From: Natronosalvus caseinilyticus
GTDB taxonomy: Archaea > Halobacteriota > Halobacteria > Halobacteriales > Natrialbaceae
Direction of reading: 5' to 3'
Assembly (NCBI RefSeq): GCF_017357105.1
Contig: NZ_CP071596.1
Location: 1,984,001 to 2,048,000, forward strand
Length of the DNA: 64,000 bases
Part shown: piece after piece, positions 1 to 8,330 of the stretch
Layout: every line of letters begins with the position of its first letter
Numbering within the stretch: the stretch's first letter is position 1
Made by a program: the position numbers and the translations under genes
The notes under the pieces: generated by a model
What the model was told of the DNA's origin: nothing
The model's input: only the letters and a program-made list of their open reading frames with translations
Databases searched by the model: none

Positions 1-318
1 TTCGAACCCGGCCTCGCCCGGACCGAACTCGAGGTCACCGAGGACCTGACGAACTTCCACGGGACGCCCCACGGCGGGGCGGTCTACTCGCTGGCCGATG
101 CGGCGTTCGCGGCCGCCTCCAATTCCCACGGCGAGACGGCGGTGGCCCTCGAGACGAACATCTCCTACCTCGAGGCGGTAGACGTGGGCGATGTCCTGAC
201 GGCGACGGCGGAGGAGACCCACGTCGCGGGTCGCACCGCGGAGTACGAGGTGATCGTCACCGACGAGGCCGACGATCGAATCGCCACGTTCCGCGGTCGC
301 GTGTACATTCTCGGTTGA
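1..318 (+). CDS. PaaI-type hotdog thioesterase (5' truncated by window)
   Basis: The reading frame is open from base 1 and stops at 316-318, so only the C-terminal ~105 residues are visible. The motif NFHGTPHGGAVYSLADAAF is the N/HGG...D active-site pattern of PaaI-family hotdog thioesterases, which hydrolyse aromatic or other dead-end acyl-CoAs and recycle CoA. It faces the PaaK-like ligase at 899-2185, and the pairing fits phenylacetate-type acyl-CoA metabolism. The gene end runs straight into a 19-bp tandem repeat whose first unit covers the stop codon. The family call is confident; the substrate is inferred. Confidence 0.85.
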   Translation, partial: FEPGLARTELEVTEDLTNFHGTPHGGAVYSLADAAFAAASNSHGETAVALETNISYLEAVDVGDVLTATAEETHVAGRTAEYEVIVTDEADDRIATFRGRVYILG

Positions 319-459
319 TCGGTTGGTTCTCGGTTGATCGGTTGGTTCTCGGTTGATCGGTTGGTTCTCGGTTGATCGGTTGGTTCTCGGTTGATCGGTT
401 GGTTCTCGGTCGATCGGTTGGTTCTCGGTCGATCGGTTGGTTCTCGGTCGATCAGTTGC
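308..459. repeat. 19-bp tandem repeat, 8 units
   Basis: Eight head-to-tail copies of TTCTCGGTTGATCGGTTGG begin at 308, 327, 346, 365, 384, 403, 422 and 441. The first five carry GGTTGATC, while the last three carry GGTCGATC; the last unit also degenerates at its 3' end. The array starts inside the final codons of the thioesterase gene. A 19-bp unit is not a multiple of three, so any read-through would shift frame at each copy. Each unit has one GATC. This looks like a VNTR-type slippage array. Confidence 0.95.
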
Positions 460-590
460 GTCGACCTCGAGCCGGCCTTCGTCGAAGTGTGACTCAACGT
501 GAGACTCGAGATGGACGAACACGGCTCTGACAACGATTACGACGGATCGAGTTGCACGAACACGACGAAACCCCTCACGCCGCTCGCAAC

Positions 591-637
591 CGCAGTGACG
601 GATATCCTCGCTATGCTCGGATAGGGCCGTCACTGCG
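591..637. repeat. Long nested inverted repeat (hairpin)
   Basis: CGCAGTGACGG (591-601) is perfectly complementary to CCGTCACTGCG (627-637). Inside it, TATCC (603-607) pairs with GGATA (619-623) around a short loop. The hairpin lies in the 580-base gap between two convergent genes (thioesterase end, PaaK end). The rest of that gap, about 640-898, is GC-rich and shows no credible gene. It could be a bidirectional terminator, a dispersed palindromic repeat or a small structured RNA; the sequence alone does not decide. Confidence 0.6.
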
Positions 638-898
638 ACTCCCCGTCGGCGCGAGCGCCGTTCGCCCTTTCGGTCCGCCAGGGGTACCGCCTGCCCTCCC
701 CCGGGTCGCGCGGCCCGCCGTCGCGGGCACGCGCTCCCGGCCATAGTTCGATTTCACGATTGGCTCCGCCGCAAACGAACCTTCGGTATCGAAAGTAGAG
801 CTATAACGTACAGAAACGGTAGTACTGTCGGATTGACGGTCGGACGACCCTCGAGAATCGCACCTCGAGTGTACGATCGCGACTCGATACGCGTACGC

Positions 899-2185
899 TC
901 AGCGGTGGTCGTAGACGCGCTTGACCTTCCCAACCTCGGTTCGCTCGATGCCACCAGGCTCCTCGATCGTGAGGGTATCGGGGGTGAACGAGAGCACGTT
1001 CTGGAGTCGGGTGAGCACCCGGTCGCGCAGTTCCTCGCGGTCGCCGTCGAAGTCGTGCTCGCACTCGATGGTGATCTCGAGGGTGTCCAGGTTGTTCTCT
1101 CTATTCAGGTCGATCCGGTAGTGCGGGGCGACCTCGTCGAATTCGAGGACGACGTCCTCGACCTCGCTCGGGTAGAAGTTGACCCCGCGGACGATCACGA
1201 GGTCGTCGGCGCGGCCGGTGACGTTGTCCATGCGGACCGTGGTGCGACCGCACTCACACTCTCCACTGGAAAGCGTCGTCAGGTCGCCGGTCCGGTACCG
1301 GAGGACGGGCAGAGCCTCCTTCGAGAGCGTCGTGAGGACGAGTTCGCCCTCCTCGCCCTCCGGCAGGGGCTCGCCGGTGTCGGGATCGACGATCTCCGGG
1401 TAGAACCGGTCCTCGTGGATGTGCAGTCCCTCCTGGGCTTCCACGCACTCGATGGAGACGCCGGGGCCGACGATCTCGGAGAGGCCGTAAATGTCGATTC
1501 CCTTTACGCCGAGGCGTTCCTCGATGGCCTCGCGCATCGGGTCCGTGCAGGGTTCGGCACCGAAGATGACCACCCGCAGCGGGAGGTCCTCGATGTCGAC
1601 GCCCATGTCCGCCGCGGTCTCGGCGAGATACAGCGCGTACGACGGCGTGCAGGCGATGGCGTCGCTCTCGAGGTCCTCGAGCATCTCGACCTGGCGCTGG
1701 GTGTTGCCGCCGCCGATCGGGATTACGGTCGCGCCCAGTTCCTCGACGCCGTAGTGGAGCCCGAGGCCCCCGGTGAAGAGCCCGTAGCCGTAGGCGTTCT
1801 GGACCGTGTCGCCCGCGCCGAGGCCGGCAGCCTCGAGACACCGGGCGACGGCGTCGCTCCAGACGTCTACGTCGTTTTGCGTGTAAGAGACGATCTTCGG
1901 CTTCCCCGTGGTTCCCGAGGAGGCGTGGATCCGGACGATGTCCTCGTCGTCGACGGCGAACAGGCCGTCGGGGTACTCGTCGCGGAAGTCCTCCTTCGTC
2001 GTGAACGGGAGCTTCGTGATGTCGTCGACCGTCTCGATATCGTCTGGGGTGAGTCCGGCGTCCTCGAGCGCGTTCCGGTAGAAGTCGACGTTCTCGTAGG
2101 CGTTTCGCACCGTTTCCTGTAAACGTTCGTTCTGGCACTCCCGGAGTTCGTTCCGTGGAGCGGTCTCTATTGCCTGGTAGGCCAT
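899..2185 (-). CDS. paaK: Phenylacetate-CoA ligase-like AMP-forming enzyme
   Basis: An ANL-superfamily acyl-CoA ligase of about 428 residues, close to the PaaK family length. The nucleotide loop ASSGTTGKPK and the late motif TGRADDLVIVRGVNFYPSE are typical of PaaK, as is the C-terminal EVGKVKRV lysine region. It would activate an aryl or short carboxylate with ATP and CoA in the cytoplasm. I prefer the ATG at 2185 (MAYQAIETAP) over an upstream in-frame ATG at 2215, because the extension is not family-like and a purine-rich GGGAGATGAG lies just before it. Neighbours are beta-oxidation genes and a PaaI thioesterase. The exact substrate is not determined. Confidence 0.85.
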   Translation of the reverse strand: MAYQAIETAPRNELRECQNERLQETVRNAYENVDFYRNALEDAGLTPDDIETVDDITKLPFTTKEDFRDEYPDGLFAVDDEDIVRIHASSGTTGKPKIVSYTQNDVDVWSDAVARCLEAAGLGAGDTVQNAYGYGLFTGGLGLHYGVEELGATVIPIGGGNTQRQVEMLEDLESDAIACTPSYALYLAETAADMGVDIEDLPLRVVIFGAEPCTDPMREAIEERLGVKGIDIYGLSEIVGPGVSIECVEAQEGLHIHEDRFYPEIVDPDTGEPLPEGEEGELVLTTLSKEALPVLRYRTGDLTTLSSGECECGRTTVRMDNVTGRADDLVIVRGVNFYPSEVEDVVLEFDEVAPHYRIDLNRENNLDTLEITIECEHDFDGDREELRDRVLTRLQNVLSFTPDTLTIEEPGGIERTEVGKVKRVYDHR

Positions 2186-2365
2186 CTCATCTCCCTCTCT
2201 GGAGTGGGGCACCAAAAATTATGTGGTAGGCACAAACGCCCGGGCTGATGGGGCAGTGGACGGCATTTACGGGGACGAGAGCGGACGACTACGGTTGCCG
2301 GCTCCACTCGAGCCAGGCCTGCCAGGGTCCGAAGCTATAAATCCGCCACCTGACAAGGGTCGAGT

Positions 2366-3538
2366 ATGCGGGACGTCTACGTCATCGGTGCTGGACAGAC
2401 CGCCTTCGGTTCGTTCCCGGAGCGAGGATACCGGGAACTGTTCGCGGAGGCGTACGCGGCCGCCAGGGATCGCGTGGACAACGGCCTCGAGACCGAGGAC
2501 ATCGACGAGGCGGTCGTCGCCACCCTCGGCGTCGGTGGTCGCCAGATTGGCCTCTCGGGCCCGGCCGTCACGGAACACGTCGGCCTCCACAACGTGCCCT
2601 GTTCGCGGATCGAAAACGCCTGCGGCGCCGGCGGCTTCGCCGTCCGCCAGGGCGTCCAGGCGATCAAGAGTGGCATGGCCGACGTCGTCCTCGCGGGCGG
2701 CTTCGAGGTCATGACTGACATGTCCGGCGACACCACGAAGTACTGGCTCGGTGTCTCCGGGGAGACCGAGTGGGAACGCCTCACCGGCACCACCTTCTCC
2801 GGTGTGTACGCCCAGATGGCCAGCGCCTACCTGGACGCCTACGACGCGACCCCCGAGGACCTCTCGCGAGTCGCCGTCAAGAACCACGCCAACGGCGCGA
2901 AGAACCCCAAGGCCCACCTCGGCTTCGAGTGTTCGCTCGAGGACGCCGTCGCGGCGCCGGCCGTCGCCGACCCCCTCAACCTCTACCACTGCTGTCCGAC
3001 CTCCGACGGCGCCGCTGCGGTCCTCCTCGCCAGCGAGGATGTCGTGGCCGAGTACACCGACGAGCGCGTTCGCGTCGCGGGCGTCGGCGCGGCCAGCGAG
3101 CGGGTCGGCCTCGCCGAACGCGACAGCTACACGAGCATCTCGGCCTCCCAGGAGGCCGGCAGACGAGCCTACGAGCGCGCGGGAATCGGTCCCGACGACC
3201 TCGACTTCGCCGAGGTCCACGACTGCTTCGCCATCGCGGAACTCATCGCCTACGAGGACCTGGGCTTTTGCGAACCCGGCGAGGCCCCGAAACTCCTCCG
3301 CGAGGGCGTCACCGACCCGGAGGGCGACCTCCCAGTGAACACCTCCGGCGGCCTCAAGTCGAAGGGCCACCCCATCGGTGCGACCGGCACCGGGCAGGTC
3401 GTCGAGGTCTTCGACCAGCTCACGGGGAACGCGGGTGACCGCCAACTCGAGGACCCGCGCTACGGCCTCACCCACAACGTGGGCGGGAGCGGCGGCGCGA
3501 CGGCGGTCCACGTCTTCGAGCAGGAGGTGGCGCGATGA
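2366..3538 (+). CDS. SCP-x-type thiolase (acetyl-CoA acetyltransferase family)
   Basis: A thiolase of 390 residues in the lipid-transfer/SCP-x branch. The nucleophile motif ENACGAGG puts Cys at about residue 86, and the later HDCF and KSKGHPIGATG motifs carry the catalytic histidines, so it looks active. Its stop overlaps the next start (ATGA, 3535-3538), which indicates translational coupling to the HMGCS-like/DUF35 fusion. In archaea a thiolase of this type forms a complex with HMG-CoA synthase through DUF35 (established for mevalonate synthesis). In this catabolic cluster it more likely makes or cleaves 3-ketoacyl-CoA; that is inference. Confidence 0.85.
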   Translation: MRDVYVIGAGQTAFGSFPERGYRELFAEAYAAARDRVDNGLETEDIDEAVVATLGVGGRQIGLSGPAVTEHVGLHNVPCSRIENACGAGGFAVRQGVQAIKSGMADVVLAGGFEVMTDMSGDTTKYWLGVSGETEWERLTGTTFSGVYAQMASAYLDAYDATPEDLSRVAVKNHANGAKNPKAHLGFECSLEDAVAAPAVADPLNLYHCCPTSDGAAAVLLASEDVVAEYTDERVRVAGVGAASERVGLAERDSYTSISASQEAGRRAYERAGIGPDDLDFAEVHDCFAIAELIAYEDLGFCEPGEAPKLLREGVTDPEGDLPVNTSGGLKSKGHPIGATGTGQVVEVFDQLTGNAGDRQLEDPRYGLTHNVGGSGGATAVHVFEQEVAR

Positions 3539-5031
3539 CTGACATGGACCTCGGCATCGCGGGTATCGGCGCGTACGCCCCTGACTACCGGCTCACGGCG
3601 GAGGCCGTCACCGAAGCCTGGGGGCAGTTCCAGGGCGCCGGCATCTCCGAGACGGCTGTGCCCGCTGGCGACGAAGATACGTTGACGATGGCGTACGAGG
3701 CCGCCCAACGGGCGCTCGAGGCCGCCGCGGTCGATCCCGAGACCGTCACCCATCTCTTCCTCGGAACGACCACGCCACCCTACGAGGAGGAGGCGCTGGG
3801 GCCGCGCCTGGCCAGCTTCCTCGGACTCGAGTCGTCGCTCGAGAGCCGCCAGTTCACCGGGAGCACCCGCGTCGGAGCCGACGCGCTCCGGACGGGCCTC
3901 GAGACCACGACCGACGACGCCGTCCTCGTCGTCGCCAGTGACGCGCCTCGCGGTGCCCCCTCGGACGAACACGAGCACGCGGGCGGGGCGGGCGCCGCCG
4001 CGCTCGTCCTGACGCCCGACGGTTCTGGGAGAGTCACGGACGCCGGAGAGTACGTCGACGCCGTCACAGGCACTCGATTCCGGGAAGCGGGGTCGACGGA
4101 AACGACCGGTCTGGGCATCACGCAGTACGACCGGGACGCCTACACCGACGCCGTCGCGTCGGCCGTCAAGGGGCTCGAGTCCTCGCTCGAGGACGTCGAC
4201 GCCGTCTGCCTCCAGTCACCGAACGGCAAACTGCCCTATCGCGCCGCAAGCGCGCTGGACGTCGACACAGACCGGATCCAGGCGGGGACGACCGTCCACG
4301 ATCTCGGCGACACGGGTGCCGGGAGCACTCTCCTCGGGCTCGCGAAGGCGCTCGAGGCCGGCCACCGCTCGCTCGCTCTCGTCGCGTACGGATCGGGCGG
4401 CGGGGCGATCGCAATGCGCCTCGAGGTGGGCGGAGGCGATGCGGACGGGAGGGACGAGAGCGACGCGGGCGGCGACTCGAGTTCGAGCGATAGCGTCCCC
4501 GTCGAAACCACACTCGAGGGCAACCAAACCCTCTCCTACGGCGAGTACCTCCGCATTCGCGGCGACGTGACGCCCGGCGAACCCGACGGTGGCGGCGCCT
4601 ACGTCAGCGTCCCCAGCTGGAAACGGACGATGGCCCAGCGCCACCGCCTCCTCGCGGGTCGGTGCCGGGAGTGCGGACGGCTCGCGTTCCCGCCTTCCGG
4701 CGCGTGTCGAGAGTGCGGAACGCTCGACGAGTACGACGACGTCGAACTCCCGGGGACGGGAACCGTCGAAGCCGCGACCGTGATCGGCCAGGGTGGTGCC
4801 CCGCCGGAGTTCGTCGAGCAGCAGGCCCGCGAGGGCGCGTTCGTCAGCGCCGTCGTGGCCCTCGAGGGACCCGAACCCGACGACGAGCCCGTCTCGACCC
4901 CCACGCAGGTGCTGACGCCCGACACGGCGTCCGTGTCGGTCGGCGACCGCGTCGACGCGACGATCCGGCGGATCTACACCCAGGAGGGCGTGACCCGGTA
5001 CGGATTCAAGATGCAACTGTTCGAGTCCTGA
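3535..5031 (+). CDS. HMG-CoA-synthase-like domain fused to DUF35, catalytic residues lost
   Basis: A fusion of 498 residues. Residues 1 to about 300 have the thiolase-fold layout of archaeal HMG-CoA synthase (GIGAYAPDYRL start, LGDTGAGSTLLGLAKALE). Residues ~365-495 are a DUF35 zinc ribbon plus OB fold with CxxC pairs at about 377/380 and 391/394. The nucleophile position, ACKAGTAAL in active enzymes, reads STRVGADAL here, so Thr111 replaces Cys. The FHQPNGK histidine position reads LQSPNGK, so Gln227 replaces His. A low-complexity Ser/Asp linker joins the halves. It is probably a non-catalytic partner of the overlapping thiolase. Confidence 0.8.
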   Translation: MTDMDLGIAGIGAYAPDYRLTAEAVTEAWGQFQGAGISETAVPAGDEDTLTMAYEAAQRALEAAAVDPETVTHLFLGTTTPPYEEEALGPRLASFLGLESSLESRQFTGSTRVGADALRTGLETTTDDAVLVVASDAPRGAPSDEHEHAGGAGAAALVLTPDGSGRVTDAGEYVDAVTGTRFREAGSTETTGLGITQYDRDAYTDAVASAVKGLESSLEDVDAVCLQSPNGKLPYRAASALDVDTDRIQAGTTVHDLGDTGAGSTLLGLAKALEAGHRSLALVAYGSGGGAIAMRLEVGGGDADGRDESDAGGDSSSSDSVPVETTLEGNQTLSYGEYLRIRGDVTPGEPDGGGAYVSVPSWKRTMAQRHRLLAGRCRECGRLAFPPSGACRECGTLDEYDDVELPGTGTVEAATVIGQGGAPPEFVEQQAREGAFVSAVVALEGPEPDDEPVSTPTQVLTPDTASVSVGDRVDATIRRIYTQEGVTRYGFKMQLFES

Positions 5032-5110
5032 GCGCCTGCGTTCTGAGCACTCTCGTCCTGATCGCTCGAACTGGATTTTCGTCTCGACAAAAGAGCACGC
5101 TCGAGCTGAT

Positions 5111-6256
5111 TCACTCCCGCTCGAAGACGACGGCGACCCCCTGGCCGAACCCGACGCACATCGTCGCGAGGCCGTAGCGGCCGTCGCGGCGAGCCAGTTC
5201 GTGGAGCAGGGTCGTCGTAATGCGGGCGCCGGAGCAGCCGAGCGGGTGGCCGAGTGCGATGGCGCCGCCGTTGACGTTCAGTTTGTCCTCGTCGAACCCG
5301 AGTTCGTCGGCGCAGTAGAGACTCTGGGAGGCGAACGCCTCGTTGAGTTCCACGAGGTCCAGGTCCGAAACCGAGAGGTCGGCTGCCTCGAGCGCCTGCC
5401 TGGTGGCGGGAATCGGCCCCGTTCCCATCACGGTCGGGTCGACGCCGGCGACGCCGCGGGCGCCGACGCTGGCCAGGACCTCGAGACCGTGTTCCTCGGC
5501 GTACTCGCGACTCGTGACGAGCAGCCCTGCGGCGCCGTCGGTCAGCGGCGAGGCGTTGCCGGGCGTCACGGTGGCCGCGTCGTCGTCCGCGAACACGGTG
5601 GGCAGGCCGGCGAGGGTCTCGAGATCGGTGTCGGGACGGGGGCCCTCGTCTGTCTCCACGATTCCCTCGGGCGTATCGACCGGGACGACCTCGTCGTCGA
5701 ACCGACCCTCGTCCCACGCCTCGAGCGCGCGTTCGTGGGACCGAAGCGCGAACGCGTCCTGGTCCGCCCGCGAAATGTCGTACCGCCTCGCGACGCGTTC
5801 GGCGGTCGCGCCCATCGGGAGGTCGTCGGCATCGTAGCGCTCCTCGATGCCGGGGTGGAGCCAGCTCGAGAACGGGATCCGGCTCATGTGTTCGACGCCA
5901 GCGACGGGGTAGACGTCGCCGTCACCGGTTTCGACGGCCCGGACGGCGTCGACGAGCGTCGTCAGCGAGGAGCCACAGAGTCGAGTGGTCGTCGCTCCCG
6001 GCACGGTTTCCGGGAAGCCGCCGGCGAGCAGCGACTGGCGCGCCAGGTTCCGCCCCTGTTCGTTCTCCTGGTTGGCACAGCCGAGTCGGAAGTCGTCCCA
6101 CTCCTCGGCGGGGACCCCCGTGCGTTCGACCAGCGCCTCGAGGACGGTCACGACGAGGTCCTCGGGGTAGGTCTCGGCGAGTCCGCCGTCCTTGCGTCCC
6201 TGCGGCGTCCGTACGGCATCGACGATAACGGCCTCTGCGTCGGCGTCTGTCATCAC
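5111..6256 (-). CDS. Acetyl-CoA C-acyltransferase (thiolase)
   Basis: A thiolase of 381 residues in the degradative branch. It starts with the typical [14 protein letters not shown], has the nucleophile motif RLCGSSL at about residue 90, [14 protein letters not shown] carrying the catalytic His, and [10 protein letters not shown] carrying the second Cys. It would perform the last step of beta-oxidation. It is convergent with the DUF35 fusion and divergent from the 3-hydroxyacyl-CoA dehydrogenase at 6423, with a ~165-base shared promoter region between. A second ATG lies one codon downstream of the chosen start. It is a paralogue of the thiolase at 57541-58677. Confidence 0.9.
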   Translation of the reverse strand: MMTDADAEAVIVDAVRTPQGRKDGGLAETYPEDLVVTVLEALVERTGVPAEEWDDFRLGCANQENEQGRNLARQSLLAGGFPETVPGATTTRLCGSSLTTLVDAVRAVETGDGDVYPVAGVEHMSRIPFSSWLHPGIEERYDADDLPMGATAERVARRYDISRADQDAFALRSHERALEAWDEGRFDDEVVPVDTPEGIVETDEGPRPDTDLETLAGLPTVFADDDAATVTPGNASPLTDGAAGLLVTSREYAEEHGLEVLASVGARGVAGVDPTVMGTGPIPATRQALEAADLSVSDLDLVELNEAFASQSLYCADELGFDEDKLNVNGGAIALGHPLGCSGARITTTLLHELARRDGRYGLATMCVGFGQGVAVVFERE

Positions 6257-6422
6257 GAGAGAGGTCGGACGGTCGGGGGTTAAGCGTTTGGCTCTCCACA
6301 GGGGTCGCCGGTCTTGTGGAGCCGGGGTGGCGATGAACGACTCGGCGCGCAGGGTTGTTCGTCACGCCGAACGTATCGCCCGAACGGAAACGGCTTTCAC
6401 ACAGCCCCGAAAATCCCGACAC

Positions 6423-7343
6423 ATGCGAGTCGCAGTACTCGGCGCCGGCACCATGGGCCACGGCATCGCCCAGGTGACGGCCATGGCGGGCCACGACGTG
6501 ACCGTGCGAGACATCGAAACCGAATACGTCGAGAACGGCCTCGAGTCCATCGAAGCCAATCTCGAGGGTGGCATCGAACGCGACAAGGTCACCCGCGAGG
6601 AGGCCGACGCAACCCTCGAGCGCCTCTCGGGAACGACGGACCTCGCGGAAGCCGTTGAGGACGCGGACCTCGTGATCGAGGCCGTTCCGGAGGACCTCGA
6701 CCTCAAGAAAGGAACGCTCGAGGACGTGGAGGCACTCGTCGACGACGAGACCATTATCGCGACGAACACTTCGTCGCTGTCGATCACGGAGATCGCGAAC
6801 GCGGCCGAGCGCGACGGACGGGTGATCGGCCTGCACTTCTTCAACCCGGTCCACATCATGGGGCTGGTCGAGATCGTCGTCGCCGAACAGACCGACGACG
6901 ACACCGTCGAGTTCGCTCACGAGTTCGTCGACGAGATTGGCAAGACGCCAGTCGAAGTGACCGACTCGCCAGGGTTCGCCTCCTCGAGACTCGGCGTCGC
7001 TCTCGGCGTCGAGGCGATCCGGATGGTTCAGGAAGGGGTCGCCGACCCGCGAGACGTCGACGCCGCGATGGAACTCGGCTACAATCACCCGATGGGCCCC
7101 ATCGAACTCGGCGATGTCGTCGGCCTCGACGTTCGCCTGGACATCCTCGAGTACCTGCGCGAGGAACTCGGCGAGCGGTTCAGGCCGCCCCAGGCGCTCA
7201 AGCGGAAGGTGCGCGCGGGCAAGTTAGGCAAGAAGACCGGCGAGGGATTCTACGTCTGGGAGGACGGCGAGATCGTGGGCGTCAGCGGCGAGTACGAGGG
7301 TGACGCCGGCGAAGACGGTGACGACCGCGGAGGGTCGAACTGA
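6423..7343 (+). CDS. 3-hydroxyacyl-CoA dehydrogenase
   Basis: A protein of 306 residues with the N-terminal NAD fold VAVLGAGTMGHGIAQV, the active-site segment HFFNPVHIMGLVEIV, and the C-terminal domain GYNHPMGPIELGDVVGLD. It oxidises 3-hydroxyacyl-CoA to 3-ketoacyl-CoA. The ATG at 6423 is chosen because the upstream open extension (from 6192) is unrelated to the family and the glycine-rich loop must start near residue 6. Its stop overlaps the next start as TGATG (7341-7345), so it is coupled to the enoyl-CoA hydratase. Confidence 0.92.
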   Translation: MRVAVLGAGTMGHGIAQVTAMAGHDVTVRDIETEYVENGLESIEANLEGGIERDKVTREEADATLERLSGTTDLAEAVEDADLVIEAVPEDLDLKKGTLEDVEALVDDETIIATNTSSLSITEIANAAERDGRVIGLHFFNPVHIMGLVEIVVAEQTDDDTVEFAHEFVDEIGKTPVEVTDSPGFASSRLGVALGVEAIRMVQEGVADPRDVDAAMELGYNHPMGPIELGDVVGLDVRLDILEYLREELGERFRPPQALKRKVRAGKLGKKTGEGFYVWEDGEIVGVSGEYEGDAGEDGDDRGGSN

Positions 7344-8185
7344 TGCTCCCCGACGGACCCGTCGACGGCGCCGAGGACATCGACGCCGCGGCCGAGGACT
7401 GCGATCTGGTCCACGCGAGCGTCGGCGACCGCGTGCCCGGCGTCGCGACCGTCACGATCGACCGCCCGGACGCTCGAAACGCGCTCAACGCACAGGTTCG
7501 GCGCGAATTGAAGGAAATCGCGGCCGCGGTCGCCGAGAGCGACGTCCGCGTCGTCGTCCTCACGGGCGCCGACGAGGCGAAGGCGTTCGTCGCTGGCGCT
7601 GACGTCGGCGAGTTCCGCGACCGGAGCGCCCTCGAGCAGCGCGAAATCTCGAAGCGCCCCCGCGTCTACGAGGTGATCGACGACCTGCCTCAGCCGGTGA
7701 TCGGACGGGTCAACGGCCACGCGCTGGGCGGTGGCTGCGAACTCGCCCAGGCCTGTGACGTGCGCATCGCCCACGAACGGGCGAAGATCGGCCAGCCGGA
7801 GATCAACCTCGGGATCATGCCCGGCGGAGGCGGCACCCAGCGCCTCCCCCGCCTGGTCGGCGAGGGCCAGGCGATGCGCCTGATCCTCTCGGGCGACCTG
7901 ATCGACGCCGAGGAGGCGCTCGAGATCGGTCTCGTCGATATCGTCTGTGGAGACGCCGAGGAACTGGACGAGGAGGTCTACGGGCTCGCCGAATCGATGG
8001 CCGAGCAGAGCCCCGTCGCCCTCGAGCTGGCAAAGACTGCCGTCAAGGCGGCCTCACGGACCGACCTCGAGCAGGGCATCGAGTACGAGGCCGAACTGTT
8101 CGCTCAGCTGTTCGGAACTGCGGACAAGGACGAGGGGATCGACGCGTTCTTCGAGGATCGAGAGCCGGAGTGGACGGGCGAGTGA
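7343..8185 (+). CDS. Enoyl-CoA hydratase / crotonase; stop codon now inside an IS end
   Basis: A crotonase-fold protein of 280 residues with FVAGADVGEF (oxyanion-hole region), GHALGGGCELA and PEINLGIMPGGGGTQRLPR carrying the catalytic Glu. It hydrates trans-2-enoyl-CoA. The first ~35 residues are an acidic extension not usual in the family; an internal start is possible but would lose coupling to the upstream dehydrogenase. The TGA at 8183-8185 appears to lie within the right terminus of the adjacent IS200/IS605 element. Without the element the reading frame would end GAG-TAA, giving the same last residue. Confidence 0.92.
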   Translation: MLPDGPVDGAEDIDAAAEDCDLVHASVGDRVPGVATVTIDRPDARNALNAQVRRELKEIAAAVAESDVRVVVLTGADEAKAFVAGADVGEFRDRSALEQREISKRPRVYEVIDDLPQPVIGRVNGHALGGGCELAQACDVRIAHERAKIGQPEINLGIMPGGGGTQRLPRLVGEGQAMRLILSGDLIDAEEALEIGLVDIVCGDAEELDEEVYGLAESMAEQSPVALELAKTAVKAASRTDLEQGIEYEAELFAQLFGTADKDEGIDAFFEDREPEWTGE

Positions 8186-8330
8186 CTACTCCCACGACTG
8201 AAGTCGTGGGCTTCCCTCACTGAGGGTTAGGCCCACGTCTTCCGAGGAGTTCGCAGGTTCCATTTTACCGTTAGTTCCCTCGAGTCTGACCTGCGTTTCG
8301 GGCTGAGCCACAACAGCCCCCACCGTCGAT
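8165..8330 (-). ncRNA. Predicted TnpB guide RNA (reRNA) of element 1
   Basis: In the IS200/IS605 family the guide RNA covers the tnpB 3' end and right terminus, and its guide is the flanking DNA. By analogy it would run on the minus strand from within tnpB, through the hairpin at 8191-8210, into flank reading TCGCCCGTCCACTCC. That flank is antisense to the last codons of the enoyl-CoA hydratase gene. The boundaries are approximate and expression is not shown. Confidence 0.4.

Noticed and set aside
552-746. 64-codon open frame in the gap after the tandem repeat
   Set aside because: It contains the hairpin at 591-637, has Arg/Pro/Ala shadow composition and no start signal.
833-2122. A 429-codon plus-strand open frame opposite the PaaK-like gene
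   Set aside because: It is a GC-rich shadow frame; the minus strand carries all the ligase motifs.
2267-3511. A 414-codon minus-strand open frame opposite the thiolase
   Set aside because: It is a shadow of the thiolase gene, whose plus-strand frame has the catalytic motifs.
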